NCBI GenBank assembly: GCA_031308135.1
Contig: JAHLJT010000631.1
Location: forward strand, 30,772,271-30,836,270
Length of the DNA: 64,000 bases
Reading direction: 5' to 3'
Source of the DNA: Acheta domesticus
Taxonomy: Eukaryota; Arthropoda; Insecta; Orthoptera; Gryllidae
The notes under the pieces were generated by a model. It ran no database searches, was not told the DNA's origin, and saw nothing but the letters and a program-made list of their open reading frames with translations. The translations under genes were made by a program, and so were the position numbers. Shown piece after piece: positions 1-9,205 of the stretch (its first letter is position 1; each line of letters starts with the position of its first letter).

Positions 1-379
1 ATCGAAATTTTCTGTAAAATGTCCAGATAAAGAATTCATGTGAACGAAAATCAGAATATTCTTCAAGAGCTGTCTGATCGGAGGAAGATCATGAATTGGA
101 TAGTGACAGTGGCAGTGAACGAATGTTGAAAATTAAGACGAGCATCAGAACGACACTGGATCGGAACAAGATCTTTTTGATACTAAATACGAGCGTTTAT
201 CAGCGGATATGTTTTTTGGTAGTAAATATCATTCTTAGATATTATAATGCGACATAAAATTCCATTGTTCTACAATTTCTTTGATTTTTTTTCAACAACT
301 TGTGTGAAAATTTTACGCGCGCCCGCTGAAAGGTCTTGTCCCGGCAGTCGGTAGAAATTGGAAGCGTAGCGAGCACACG

Positions 380-610
380 GCTTGCAGCGGTGCGGAGCGG
401 TGTGGGGGCAGTTTCCTCTGTGGATCGGCGGCTGTTTGGCAGGCGAAGTGAGCCGCTGACGCGGTGACTTAACTGGCGGCGGCGGCGGCGCTGCCCTACA
501 GCCGGGGGCGGTGGGAGCAGGTGGGAACGGGCGGGCGCCGGGCGGGCGCCGGGCAGTGAAAGCGCCGGGTTTGGATCCCGGCCAAGGCGCCACCGACACC
601 GTCGTCGAGG
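380..610. other. CpG-rich patch near the window start
   Basis: G/C island with GGCGGCGGCGGCG and repeated GGGCGGGCGCCGG. Frames on both strands are short. It may be a promoter island of a gene outside the window. Confidence 0.35.
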
Positions 611-695
611 CCAATATTGTGTTGGGCGTCAGCGTGCTTCAGGAGCCCGGTGTGTTCGCATGCTTGGGCTTCTGTACATGCCCCCCCCTCGTCAT

Positions 696-722
696 ATAAT
701 AGTAATAATAATAATAATAATA

Positions 723-759
<37 letters not shown>

Positions 760-760
760 T
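696..760. repeat. (AAT)n to (ATT)n switch microsatellite
   Basis: About eight AAT units switch to about ten ATT units at 721, so the tract is an inverted repeat that can form a hairpin. Confidence 0.95.
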
Positions 761-875
761 TACACTGTTATGTGCAAATCCCAGAGCTCCGATGACTATG
801 GCTGCGACCTGCGACGACCTGTGCTTTTGCGCCCCATATTCAGGTGATCTCTATTTCCAAACCCCTGTATTTAAG

Positions 876-890
876 TTGTTGTTGTTGTTA

Positions 891-921
<31 letters not shown>
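876..921. repeat. (TTG/TTA)n microsatellite
   Basis: TTG units change to TTA units; plus-strand reading is T-rich. Confidence 0.95.
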
Positions 922-922
<1 letters not shown>

Positions 923-925
923 CGT

Positions 926-3089
926 AAGTTAAATACCACCTAGGTACAAATGAAACAAACAGAAGTCAGGGACCACAATACCTAGACGATATTCTGTATT
1001 CCGCAATTATTTGTTTCTCCATTGATTACTTATTTTCTACCCAATACTGGTGTTGGCAGCATTAGAAAGGGAAGCGTATTAACATTGCATTGAGGCCATG
1101 CGGATCGGAACGGTACATAAGATAACTGCGTTTATCTTAATATTCAAGAAATAGAACACCAGATTTATTATGAATATTATAAAACATCTTGCAAAGGTAT
1201 TTCCTTTCTTTTATGTACTAATGTTCGAATATTTACTATTACCACGTCATTTTACATAAGGCATTTCTTGTTTTCAGAAGGATATAAACTTCAAATTTCT
1301 AGGCTTTTTTTTATATACTTATAGCGTAAGACAAACCTTTCCTCTGAATGAAAATAATCGATGCAATTGTCTAACGGGAATAGGAATATTTCCGATTTCT
1401 ATATCCACAAGACGAATGTTTGTATTATTTCCGATGTCATTTCCATTTCGATTCCATGATTTCCTTTAATATGGTTTTTCAGTTTTAGTCAAACTATGAG
1501 TCACAACCAAAACATAATCCAATATTCACTTCCATTTCCCGGCGACAGTCTGAATCGATTATTTACGACCTCCTTTACAATCGATTGGAGGCCGCCCCCG
1601 TGCATCGCACGCGTGTTGTATGTGGGCGGTGGCAGGGCGTGCATTAGCGTCCATTACTGGAGGTGCGACGTGATCTGGGAGGCCGTGTCGAGCCGCCCGC
1701 AGATCGCGTTAGCGCCTGACGCCAGCCAGCGCTTCCTGGAACGCGGGGCGTGCCTTGTCAGACGCGGGACGGGTTCTCTCGAGGGAGGACGCAACGAGGG
1801 CATGCCGAGTAATCTAGTGCGCGGTTCGCGGAGCCCTAGGGCTCTGTGGGAGCGACAATGAGTGCGGCTCGAATCTCAAATTTGTACTAGGAAAAACCGG
1901 CAGACGTTGTTCTGCCCTTCACCTCCCTTTCTCCTCCCATCACCCTCTCACTATCTCTCCCTCCCTCCCTCACCTTGTCCCTGTCTGTCTGTCTCTGTCA
2001 CTTTCGGTCCCTCTCATTTACATTTACTTGGAGATTCTGCACATCTCTGAGTATGTGAGGTAATATCAGGAAGCGCCGGACCAGCAAAACTGTAATAGAA
2101 TGTTCGAGAAGAACTTATTCTGTAGACTACGGTGTGAGAAACGAGTCTTTGAGACCATCGGCCTCAAAATTTTAGTTTTTAAGGCCATAGAACGCATCGT
2201 TTTGGAGTTATTTAACGATGTAGATTCAAAAATGCTGCTGAATGTGTTGCGGGTTGCATTTGACGTGCATATTTAGTTTTGTTCTACAGCGCCATGTAGT
2301 GGAGTTACAACAGATTTAACAGCAGCATTTAAACCTTCTCAGTGAAAAAACGGTGAAAAACCTTCTCGGTGTAGAAGTGCCAACTTTCATGGAGATTGGT
2401 CTCAAGGTGTCGGAGGTTAGTTCTTATATATACCAACATCCACTTTTATACATTTAGAAAAAGAAGATTAAAATAAAATTAATTTAAAAATAAAATGGAT
2501 TAGTGTTTTTATTACATATGATCTTAAAACTAAGGCATGCCTTCATTTGTAGGAAGGCTTAAGAGCGTTAGTTGGATATCACACGTCAGTAGAATGATTG
2601 CTTGCTAGGTTGTTTATCTCTGTTGTAAAGAATGTCATATAAATTAATTGTTTGTTTGATAATTTATCCATGAAGTAAAACCCTCTGGCATCATTAAAAA
2701 AAAAATTGTCATTCTTAAGTGTGGATCGGCTAATTTACAACAGGCGGAGGATATTTACGACACAACGTAATACAAGTGTGAAGGTGATTGGATCTTATTT
2801 ATGCAATATAGATCATCTGATACCAATTGCTAAATGACGAAAAAGCTCGTCTCCAGCAGCCGGCAATTCAAATATCTCTTTCTGTATTATTTCAATTACT
2901 CATAGACATCACTAACAAAATTACAGCTCTTTAACATTTCCGTCAAGAACAAGGTATTATAAATTTCAGCAAGATAACTTTAACCATCCTCTGACGTCCC
3001 CCTTCTGACAAATGAAATCATCACTTCCCGGTATCGCACATTAGTCCATATTTATTGTTAAGCCACCCTCCGACACCCGCGACATCATT
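926..3089. other. Stretch without recognised genes (except the CpG patch at 1576-1860)
   Basis: AT-rich DNA. The 2060-2460 part contains TCATGGAGATTGGTCTCAAGG and AACCTTCTC-repeated motifs that hint at a decayed element, but nothing can be assigned. Confidence 0.3.
1576..1860. other. CpG-rich patch, weak open frame only
   Basis: A 121-codon plus-strand frame runs from AT-rich DNA into this patch, but the translation does not look like a protein and its 5' third has different composition. No gene is called. It is followed at 1915-2050 by a pyrimidine-rich (TCCC/TCTG) stretch. Confidence 0.3.
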
Positions 3090-3556
3090 TATTTATTTAT
3101 TTTCTTGTTGATTATTACATAGATCAGTAAAACTTACACTACACATATGTTTTGGATGCTTACAACTAACTTACTTACTAAACTTCATCTAATTCATATG
3201 TGAGGAAACCATCTTGGTACCTCTTTTAACTGTCAATTTCAGCGAATGTTTTCAGGAATAAGTGGAACGGGTATTAATTTTGAATTCCGGTTGGTTGGGT
3301 AGGATTTCGGCCAAGGTTGAGTGCATTTAGAGTGGGGATTTGTGGTATGGTGAAATAGAAGTTAGAGACGAGGTAATTAATGCAGTTGGCTATAGATTTG
3401 ATAGATAATTCTTTGTGAATTTGGTTCTTGGTGACAAACCAATGATTATTCTTAGGTACTGATTTTGGAAAATTTGTATTTTGCGGATATTGGCTTTTTG
3501 GGGCGTTGATCCAGATGGGACATGCATATAAAAGGAGGGGTCTTAAGATGGTTGTA
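3090..3556 (-). mobile_element. Degenerate 3' fragment of a related Jockey-type LINE
   Basis: Read on the minus strand, this stretch aligns by eye with the thumb region of the RT at 15.4-16.0 kb: TTILRPLLLYACPIW corresponds to KSIVRPSMSYACVIW, and KIQIFQNQYLRIIIG, in a shifted frame, to KLQTIQNKFLRLAIK. At least one frameshift and several stops are present. A TTTATTTATTTATT stretch at 3090-3103 is the A-rich tail. Its upstream end is cut where the MITE at 3559 begins. Confidence 0.75.
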
Positions 3557-3558
3557 TA

Positions 3559-3901
3559 CAGGTGTGCGGGGAGGAAACGTCGAAAATTAGAAAATAATCT
3601 CTTAAGACGATTTTAAGCATTTTTTAAATAAAGTACTTGGATATCCTGAATGACTAAGCCGCAATAAGCACTCAAAAGTTCGTTTGAAAAAATGCTTTCT
3701 AGGCAAACATTTGTATTGCAGAAGCATAGAAATCCCGCAATGTAAATTTCTGTCTAGAAAGCATTTTTTCATACACACTTTTGAGTGCTTATTGCGGGTT
3801 AACCATTCAGAATATCCAAATAATTTATTAGACAAAATATGCTTAAAATTGTCTTAAGAGCTTATTTTCCAATTTTCGACGTGTGCTTCCCGGACCCCCT
3901 G
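3559..3901. mobile_element. Tc1/mariner-type foldback MITE, 343 bp, TA target duplication
   Basis: Nearly the whole element is an inverted repeat centred near 3730. The outer ends read CAGGTGTGCGGGGAGG and, reverse-complemented from the right, CAGGGGGTCCGGGAAGC; both are followed by CGTCGAAAATT.GAAAATAA and CTTAAGACNATTTTAAGC. TA dinucleotides flank both ends (3557-3558 and 3902-3903). No transposase is encoded, so it is non-autonomous. A longer relative is at 16478-17028. Confidence 0.8.
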
Positions 3902-3984
3902 TATATTATTATGGCTGTACTATATGGTAGTGAGGAATTTCTATTGATGATAGTCGGCAATATGAAGCCGAGAACAACCTCCCC

Positions 3985-4315
3985 TCGCTCACCCCCATCC
4001 CCGCGGCCGCGTCAAAGTGGGTGACGGGCGACGACCCCGGACCGGGAGCGTTTGCTCGGAAACTGCTAATGGCAGCGGCGGCACTCGGATAGAGTCATTA
4101 AGCCGGTGGAGGAAGCACTGAGCATTCCGGGGCGGCCTGCGCCCTGCACCGCACCGCACTGCCCTACCCGGCCCCCTCTCGGTCCCCCCCTCACCCGGGG
4201 GGCACGGGGCGAAACCCCAAAGACCATCGCGTGCTGCGGCTCCGCCGAGTAGCATATGCACCGCCGCGCCGCGGCTCTGCACACTGGGCCGAAATTGGCC
4301 GAAGTGCTCCAAAGC
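3985..4315. other. CpG-rich patch between the MITE and the dispersed repeat
   Basis: Contains CCCCGCGGCCGCG, CCCCCTCACCCGGGG and other G/C runs. Frames on both strands are short and Pro/Arg-rich. Possibly an unassigned promoter or first exon. Confidence 0.35.
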
Positions 4316-4391
4316 GTGTTGTACACGGTCATTTTTTCATTCTTTTTTCAAAATTTTCTGTACAGAAAGTGGATAGAAAAAGGACGTTCGC

Positions 4392-4800
4392 GTTCTCCCA
4401 ATGGTTGATCAGCGACATGGGGAACAAAAGGGCAATACCCCCTCCAAATTCATGATTAAAAAAAAAATTCTCAATTTATTGAAAACAATTGCTACCTATT
4501 GATTGTATCGTATTCTAAGATAGCATGTCATTTTGAAAACCCATTTATTTTATTTCAATCTAAAAAGTGTTGCTTTTAATCATTTAAAAAATATCTCTTC
4601 GCGTGGTCCCAACTAAAATTCTTCCCCCCCACCATTAATTTCTGGTTTTGACTCTGCCTTCTCGTTTGAGACATTTTCACCGGCAGCCATCGCGATTGCG
4701 TTCTGCGGGAGTTTCATCAATTCTTTCATTCACGAATTTAATACAATTTAGACATACATTTTTATGGTGAAAATGCTAATAATATTTACTTTTAAATGTT
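4392..4800. repeat. Dispersed repeat, copy 1 of 2 (about 400 bp)
   Basis: Blocks TTCTCCCAATGGTTGATC, GGGAACAAAAGGGCAAT, CCCCCTCCAAATTCA, CTATTGATTGTAT, CCATTTATTTTATTTCAATC, AAAAAGTGTTGCTTTT and GGACATACATTT-like recur in order at 6782-7183. About 80 percent identical by eye. No coding capacity or terminal repeats found. Confidence 0.85.
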
Positions 4801-5282
4801 TCGATGCCGAAATTGGATGAACATGATTCCAGCGTTTTTCACGGTCATTTCTACTTTGTGTTCGTAATCGTGATGAAAATACTTCCTCCGGACGCCGCAA
4901 AAGCGCTGAAGATCAAACATTTGAATGTCGTATCTATGGTAACAAATTAAGTTAGGTTATGTTAGGACTGGTTAAGAAACGTGACGACATTCGAACACTG
5001 TACATAATTTATTATTCACTACATAATCACTTCATATTACAATTCAACTCATCAGAACGCTCTCAAAACTGCAAAAGGAACAAATCGCACCACAGGCATA
5101 ACAAGCCAGAGAAAGTTTCGAAAAGTGACGCCAGGAGCGCGGTAGTCAAATTGGATGAAATCTGTTCCGAAAATTGAAGCATGCTTTATTTTTTCGCACA
5201 AATTACATCCAGTCTGATCGGTACCTTTTCTGTACCAGCGAAAAGGGATGAAAAAAATGATCGTGTAAAACAGGGTTAATAC

Positions 5283-5522
5283 CAGCCGCGGATCCACGAG
5301 GAGGGAAATTCCCCCCCCCTAAAATTTTTCTGTAACTATTAATTTTAATTTGTCACGAAACGTTCAAGTACAAATATTTTCGGATAATCATCAAAACAAA
5401 TAAAATCATATCGCAGAATGAGCTGAGTGTAGTCTGCGATATTTTACAAAGTCTTTGATGGCACATTCGACCGAAACATTTTTAATTTCGCCTCCCAATA
5501 TTTGTCCCTGGATCCGCCCCTG
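5283..5522. mobile_element. Short hAT-like MITE with GGATCC-containing imperfect termini
   Basis: The left end reads CAGCCGCGGATCCACGAG; the right end, reverse-complemented, reads CAGGGGCGGATCCAGGG. Flanks are GTTAATAC (5275-5282) and GCTAATAC (5522-5529, overlapping the last base), an imperfect 7-8-bp duplication typical of hAT insertions. The interior is AT-rich and non-coding. Confidence 0.55.
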
Positions 5523-5894
5523 CTAATACAAAATATATTTGTGAAATGTGTTACCTCACAAAGTCTGCAATGATTAGGAAAATTAATCATAAATTTAACG
5601 TTTCAAGAGATGCAACTCAATTTTATTAAAGGTAAACGAGTTTCACTTAAAACTGCAGAGCATGTATTGCATAGTGTGCTAGGAAAATCTCTCCGCCCTG
5701 AGTCGAGTTAGGGCTTCCTGTTAAAATTGTAGTTTTGTTCGTAGCAACCAGATCACTGGGAAACATGTGAAGGGAACAATACTTCCAGCCTCCCTGCTAT
5801 ATTATGGTGAGTACGGAATTTACGTTTTCTTTTGTTAGAAGCTGCAGCTCATGCAAGCGATATAATTTCTGTTCTCCTGCACCGCAGCTCTGCT

Positions 5895-5985
5895 AGCTCC
5901 CGAGGCGGGACTCGAACCCGCGACCCCACGGCCGGATATCATTATGGCGCGACTAGCTTAGCGATCTCGGCCACGGGGCGGACAA
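5895..5985 (-). mobile_element. tRNA-like SINE head (family A), minus orientation
   Basis: The minus strand reads CCCGTGGCCGAGATCGCTAAG at the right end and GGGTTCGAGTCCCGCCTCGG at the left, a tRNA-like pol III promoter. Only the head and little of the body are recognisable. It abuts the CpG-rich segment at 5990-6190. Confidence 0.7.
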
Positions 5986-5989
5986 TCAT

Positions 5990-6190
5990 TCCGTTTTGGT
6001 CGTCGTTCGGGCGCACTGCGGCGGCGCGGCGGTGGAGGCGGAGGGGTCCCAGGGGGGGGGGGAGCGGTGCATTATGCGCGGCCGAGTGAGGGGGCCCGGG
6101 GGCACGGGAGCACATTCGGCTTCCCTCTGCGGCACATCACCTGCCCCGGCCGCACGAAAGCTGTTTGGGCGGAGTGGAAGTGGCAGCTGA
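5990..6190. other. CpG-rich patch beside the SINE head
   Basis: Has GGCGGCGCGGCGG and a run of ten G at 6053-6062. No convincing frame. Confidence 0.35.
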
Positions 6191-6781
6191 GACACGCTCA
6201 AGTAGCAGTGGTCGAAGTTGAGCAGGCGAAATGGACTAGTAGTGTTTGGGAAAGCTGTGGAACTTTTTTTTTTTCCGTGGCTCTCCGGTCTGACAAGTGG
6301 TTCCTCCGCATTGCGGATTCAAGTTTGCTTACGACGAAAATAATAGAGAATGCGGGAAACGTGAATCCACCGTGGAAATAATCCGGTTGTCACGTGGTGA
6401 ATGATTCCAGTGGTGTATACCGGTGCACAGGAATCACGTTTTGTGATGTTGACGTTTCTTATGTTGATTAAAGACACGTACATCTTAATTATATCTTCCG
6501 CGTTATTTTTCCTGTACAATAGACGAAAAAGTAATCATTTTAGAATAAAACTGTGAATGTCAAAATATGAATACTTGTCTTTAAATATGTAATTTCATGC
6601 AACTAAAACCAAATAAATGAAGCTATAACACATTAAGGAATAAGGTACCTTCGGAGGCTGCAGGCAGACAAAATGAAGGTGGTATCTCTCATAAAATATT
6701 ATCATCCTTGTACAATACATGTAATTTGCTGTTCCCCTGAATCATTTTATTTCCAAATATCACTGTGCATTGTTTTGAATG

Positions 6782-7183
6782 TCTTCTCCCAATGGTTGAT
6801 CCACAGCATTGGGAACAAAAGGGCAATGCCCCCTCCAAATTCAAGTTTTTAAAAAGTATTTCTCTATTTGAAAAAAAGAAAGCTACTTATTGATTGTATT
6901 GTATTCTAAGAGAGTATTTCATTTTGAAAAACCATTTATTTTATTTCAATCTAAAAAGTGTTGCTTTTTTATCATTTCAAAAAATATCTATTCGCGTGGT
7001 CCAAACTAAACTTCTGCCCTCCCTTCATTAATTTCTGGTTTTGCCTCTGCCTTCTCGTCTGGGACATTTTCACCAGCCATTGCGGTCTGGGGAAGTCTCA
7101 TCTATGCTTTCATTCACGAATTTAACAATTTAGACATACATTTTTATGATGAAAATGCTAATAACATTTACTTTTAAATGTCC
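6782..7183. repeat. Dispersed repeat, copy 2 of 2
   Basis: Direct-orientation partner of 4392-4800, ending in GAAAATGCTAATAACATTTA. The unit may be an uncharacterised interspersed element; two copies are too few to define its ends. Confidence 0.85.
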
Positions 7184-7247
7184 AGTTTTTCTCTCAGCAG
7201 TTGATTTTATAATAGAAAAAAAAAGTTACGAGGGTGTATTCATGGTA

Positions 7248-7385
7248 ATTTAATATCAGGTTATCCCGCCTCGCATTCTCACGTAAACACCTAGTTGCCC
7301 CCTCCTGGTCAACCAACAATCACCACCAATTGGTTTTCGCTCTTAGGGAGGCACTCAATACATGCGTTCGGGGTACATGGGGACA
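7248..7385. repeat. Old direct duplication, upstream copy (partner at 7732-7882)
   Basis: The order TATCAGGTT, CATTCTC, CGTAAACA, CCCCCTC, TGGTCA, CAACAATCACC, ATTG.TTTCGC, GCGNTCGGGG is repeated about 484 bp downstream at 7732-7882, with substitutions and small indels. The downstream copy runs straight into the CpG island of the candidate exon; the upstream copy has lost its CpGs. This looks like a segmental duplication of the promoter edge. Confidence 0.7.
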
Positions 7386-7839
7386 TTCTTTTCTCAGATT
7401 TACCACGTTTAACACACATTATTATAGAAACAGACCAAGATGTTTCGTGTAAATATGAAAATCATTACTCAACTTCACAAGCTTTAAGAAAAAGAAAAAA
7501 ATCGCTGTTTTCCGGCGCACGATTACAATACTTTCTCTTCTTACGTGAGTAAGAGCGAGTAAGTAAAAATATGAAGAAGGGGAGAAACAAGAGATGACGA
7601 CTTCTAAAAAATTAATGTAATACAAATTGTGATAAATAAGAAATGAATAACTGATGTAGAGGATGAAGAAGGAAGAAGAGAAGGAGGAGGAGAGGGAACA
7701 AAAAAAAAAGGCGACCGACCGTACAGAAATTTAAGTATCAGGTTCATCCCACTTCTCATTCTCCCGTAAACAAGCAGTCACTTTCCCCCTCTGGTCAGCC
7801 ATTTCAATTCCCAACAATCACCGTCCATTGTTTCGCCCT

Positions 7840-8360
7840 CCGAGGGGCCACCCTCCACACGCGCTCGGGGCACGGGGGGGGGCCCACCTGCCGGTCACCT
7901 GCGGGGAGGGGGGGAAGCGCGGCGCGGCGTGGAGCGATGCGGAGCGGCGTTGGCGCGGAGAGGGGGGGCGCGCACGACCGAGCTCGCGCATGCGCGGTGC
8001 GGCCCGGCGCGGCGCGGGTTCCGCCGCCGCCTCCACCGCCGTCGGCGTCGCCGGCAGTGAGCGTCGAGCGGCGCACCGGCCGCCCGCTGCTCTCCCGACG
8101 CCGCGTCCGCGCCGCCCCCCTCGCCTCGCGCTGGCGTTCGGCGTCACCGTGGCGCGCTGGCTGCTGCCCGAGCGGCTTCGGGCGCCGGCCGGCCCGGGCC
8201 CCGGCCCCGCGGCCACCCCCACGCGCGGGGGTGGCGGAGGCGGCGCCGCCACCCCCGAGCCCTCCCTGCTGCGCTCGCTGCGCCGCCGCTCGCTGCGCGC
8301 GCGCAGGGCCAAGTCGCTGCTGCTGCCCGCGCAGACGCAGGAGAAGCGCAAGTCGGGTGA
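7840..8360 (+). promoter_or_regulatory. CpG-island promoter candidate with an NRF-1/EWG-type palindrome
   Basis: Very dense CpG and G/C runs with a sharp return to AT-rich DNA after the donor at 8357. A perfect GCGCATGCGC palindrome lies at 7986-7995 and overlaps the candidate start ATG. GCGCATGCGC is the consensus of NRF-1 in vertebrates and of its insect relative Erect wing. No TATA box is obvious. This fits a housekeeping-type, dispersed-initiation promoter, but the promoter call is inference. Confidence 0.4.
7990..8356 (+). CDS. Candidate first coding exon in a CpG island, product unknown
   Basis: An open frame runs through this island and ends at a textbook donor, CAAGTCGG|GTGAGTG. The last 100 or so residues have nearly pure G/C third positions and a non-random, basic composition: LAFGVTVARWLLPERLRA, a glycine/proline linker (GPGPGPAATPTRGGGGGG), EPSLLRSLRRRSLRA, RRAKSLLLPAQTQEKRKSG. 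The frame is already open upstream, to an ATG at 7828, but the ATG at 7990 is inside the densest CpG core. The other two frames of this stretch translate to cysteine- or proline/arginine-rich shadows. The splice phase is 1. I do not recognise the family; the tail suggests an intracellular basic linker. The next exon must lie outside the region I can interpret. No cDNA support can be judged here. Confidence 0.5.
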
Positions 8361-9205
8361 GTGAACCTTGTGGTACGCCGGGATTATTCTTTTCAAAGCC
8401 CTCGTGCAGGCCAATAAAACGGTTGAAAGGTAGAGATGCAAGCTGTCAACGTGCCGTATTAATAGCGTGTCGAGAAAGTGTGTGTTTACTTTCTCTACCA
8501 TTATTTGCACAGGAGTGAACCATAAGTGTATTACAAGTCGGGTGAGTGAACCCTGAGGTACTCCGGATTGTTCATTTCAAAGCCCTTAGGCAGGGCAATA
8601 GAACAGTTGATAGGTAGAGATGCGATCTGTCAACTTTGTCAACGTGCCTTATTAATAACGCAACGAGAAAGAGTGTTTACTTTCTCTAGCGTTGTTTGCA
8701 CAGGAGTGAACCATAAGTGTATTACATTGCCATTTGGGATATAAATTTGAAACGTGTGCTAACTTGTGACCGTGTTTTAAACTTCCATATCCAAGTTTTC
8801 TCGTATGATCAACGTATATATGATTGCAACTATCAAAATCTTAAGCGATGTAATTAACGTTCGGAAAGGGTGACGTACGTATATCTACATTTCAAAGCCC
8901 CGGTGCAGGGCAATAAAACGGTTGAAATGTAGAGATGCAAGCTGTCAACGTGCCTTATTAATAGCGTGTCGAGAAAGAGTGTTTGTTTACTTTCTCTAGC
9001 GTTATTTGAACAGGAGTGAACCATCAGTGTATTACATCACCATTACGGATCTTAATTCGGACCGTGTGCAAACGAACTCGTGTGGCCGAGTTTTAAACTG
9101 CCATGACCAAGTTTCTTCTTACGATCAACGTATATAAGATTGCAAACATCAGAACCTTAAGCGGTGCAAATAACGATCAGGAAAGTGGACGTACGTATGT
9201 TTACT
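8345..9205. repeat. Tandem repeat of the donor-proximal intron segment (three units)
   Basis: Unit 1 starts at the exon border and runs to about 8534. Unit 2 (8535-8889) starts again with the same CAAGTCGGGTGAGTGAACC junction, so a second copy of the splice donor lies 185 bp downstream (GT at 8542). Unit 3 (about 8890-9205) starts slightly further in, at TTTCAAAGCCC, and lacks the donor. All three share blocks such as GGTAGAGATGC, CTGTCAACGTGCC, TACTTTCTCTA and AGGAGTGAACCAT. Units 2 and 3 also share the distal block GATCAACGTATATA. Confidence 0.85.

Noticed and set aside
90..231. Possible remnant of a transposase N-terminus (DTGSEQDLFD followed by an aromatic/basic stretch)
   Set aside because: Too short and degenerate; the similarity to piggyBac-type acidic N-termini is weak.
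1496..1861. 121-codon plus-strand frame
   Set aside because: Starts in AT-rich DNA and runs into a CpG patch; composition changes abruptly and no motif or splice site supports it.
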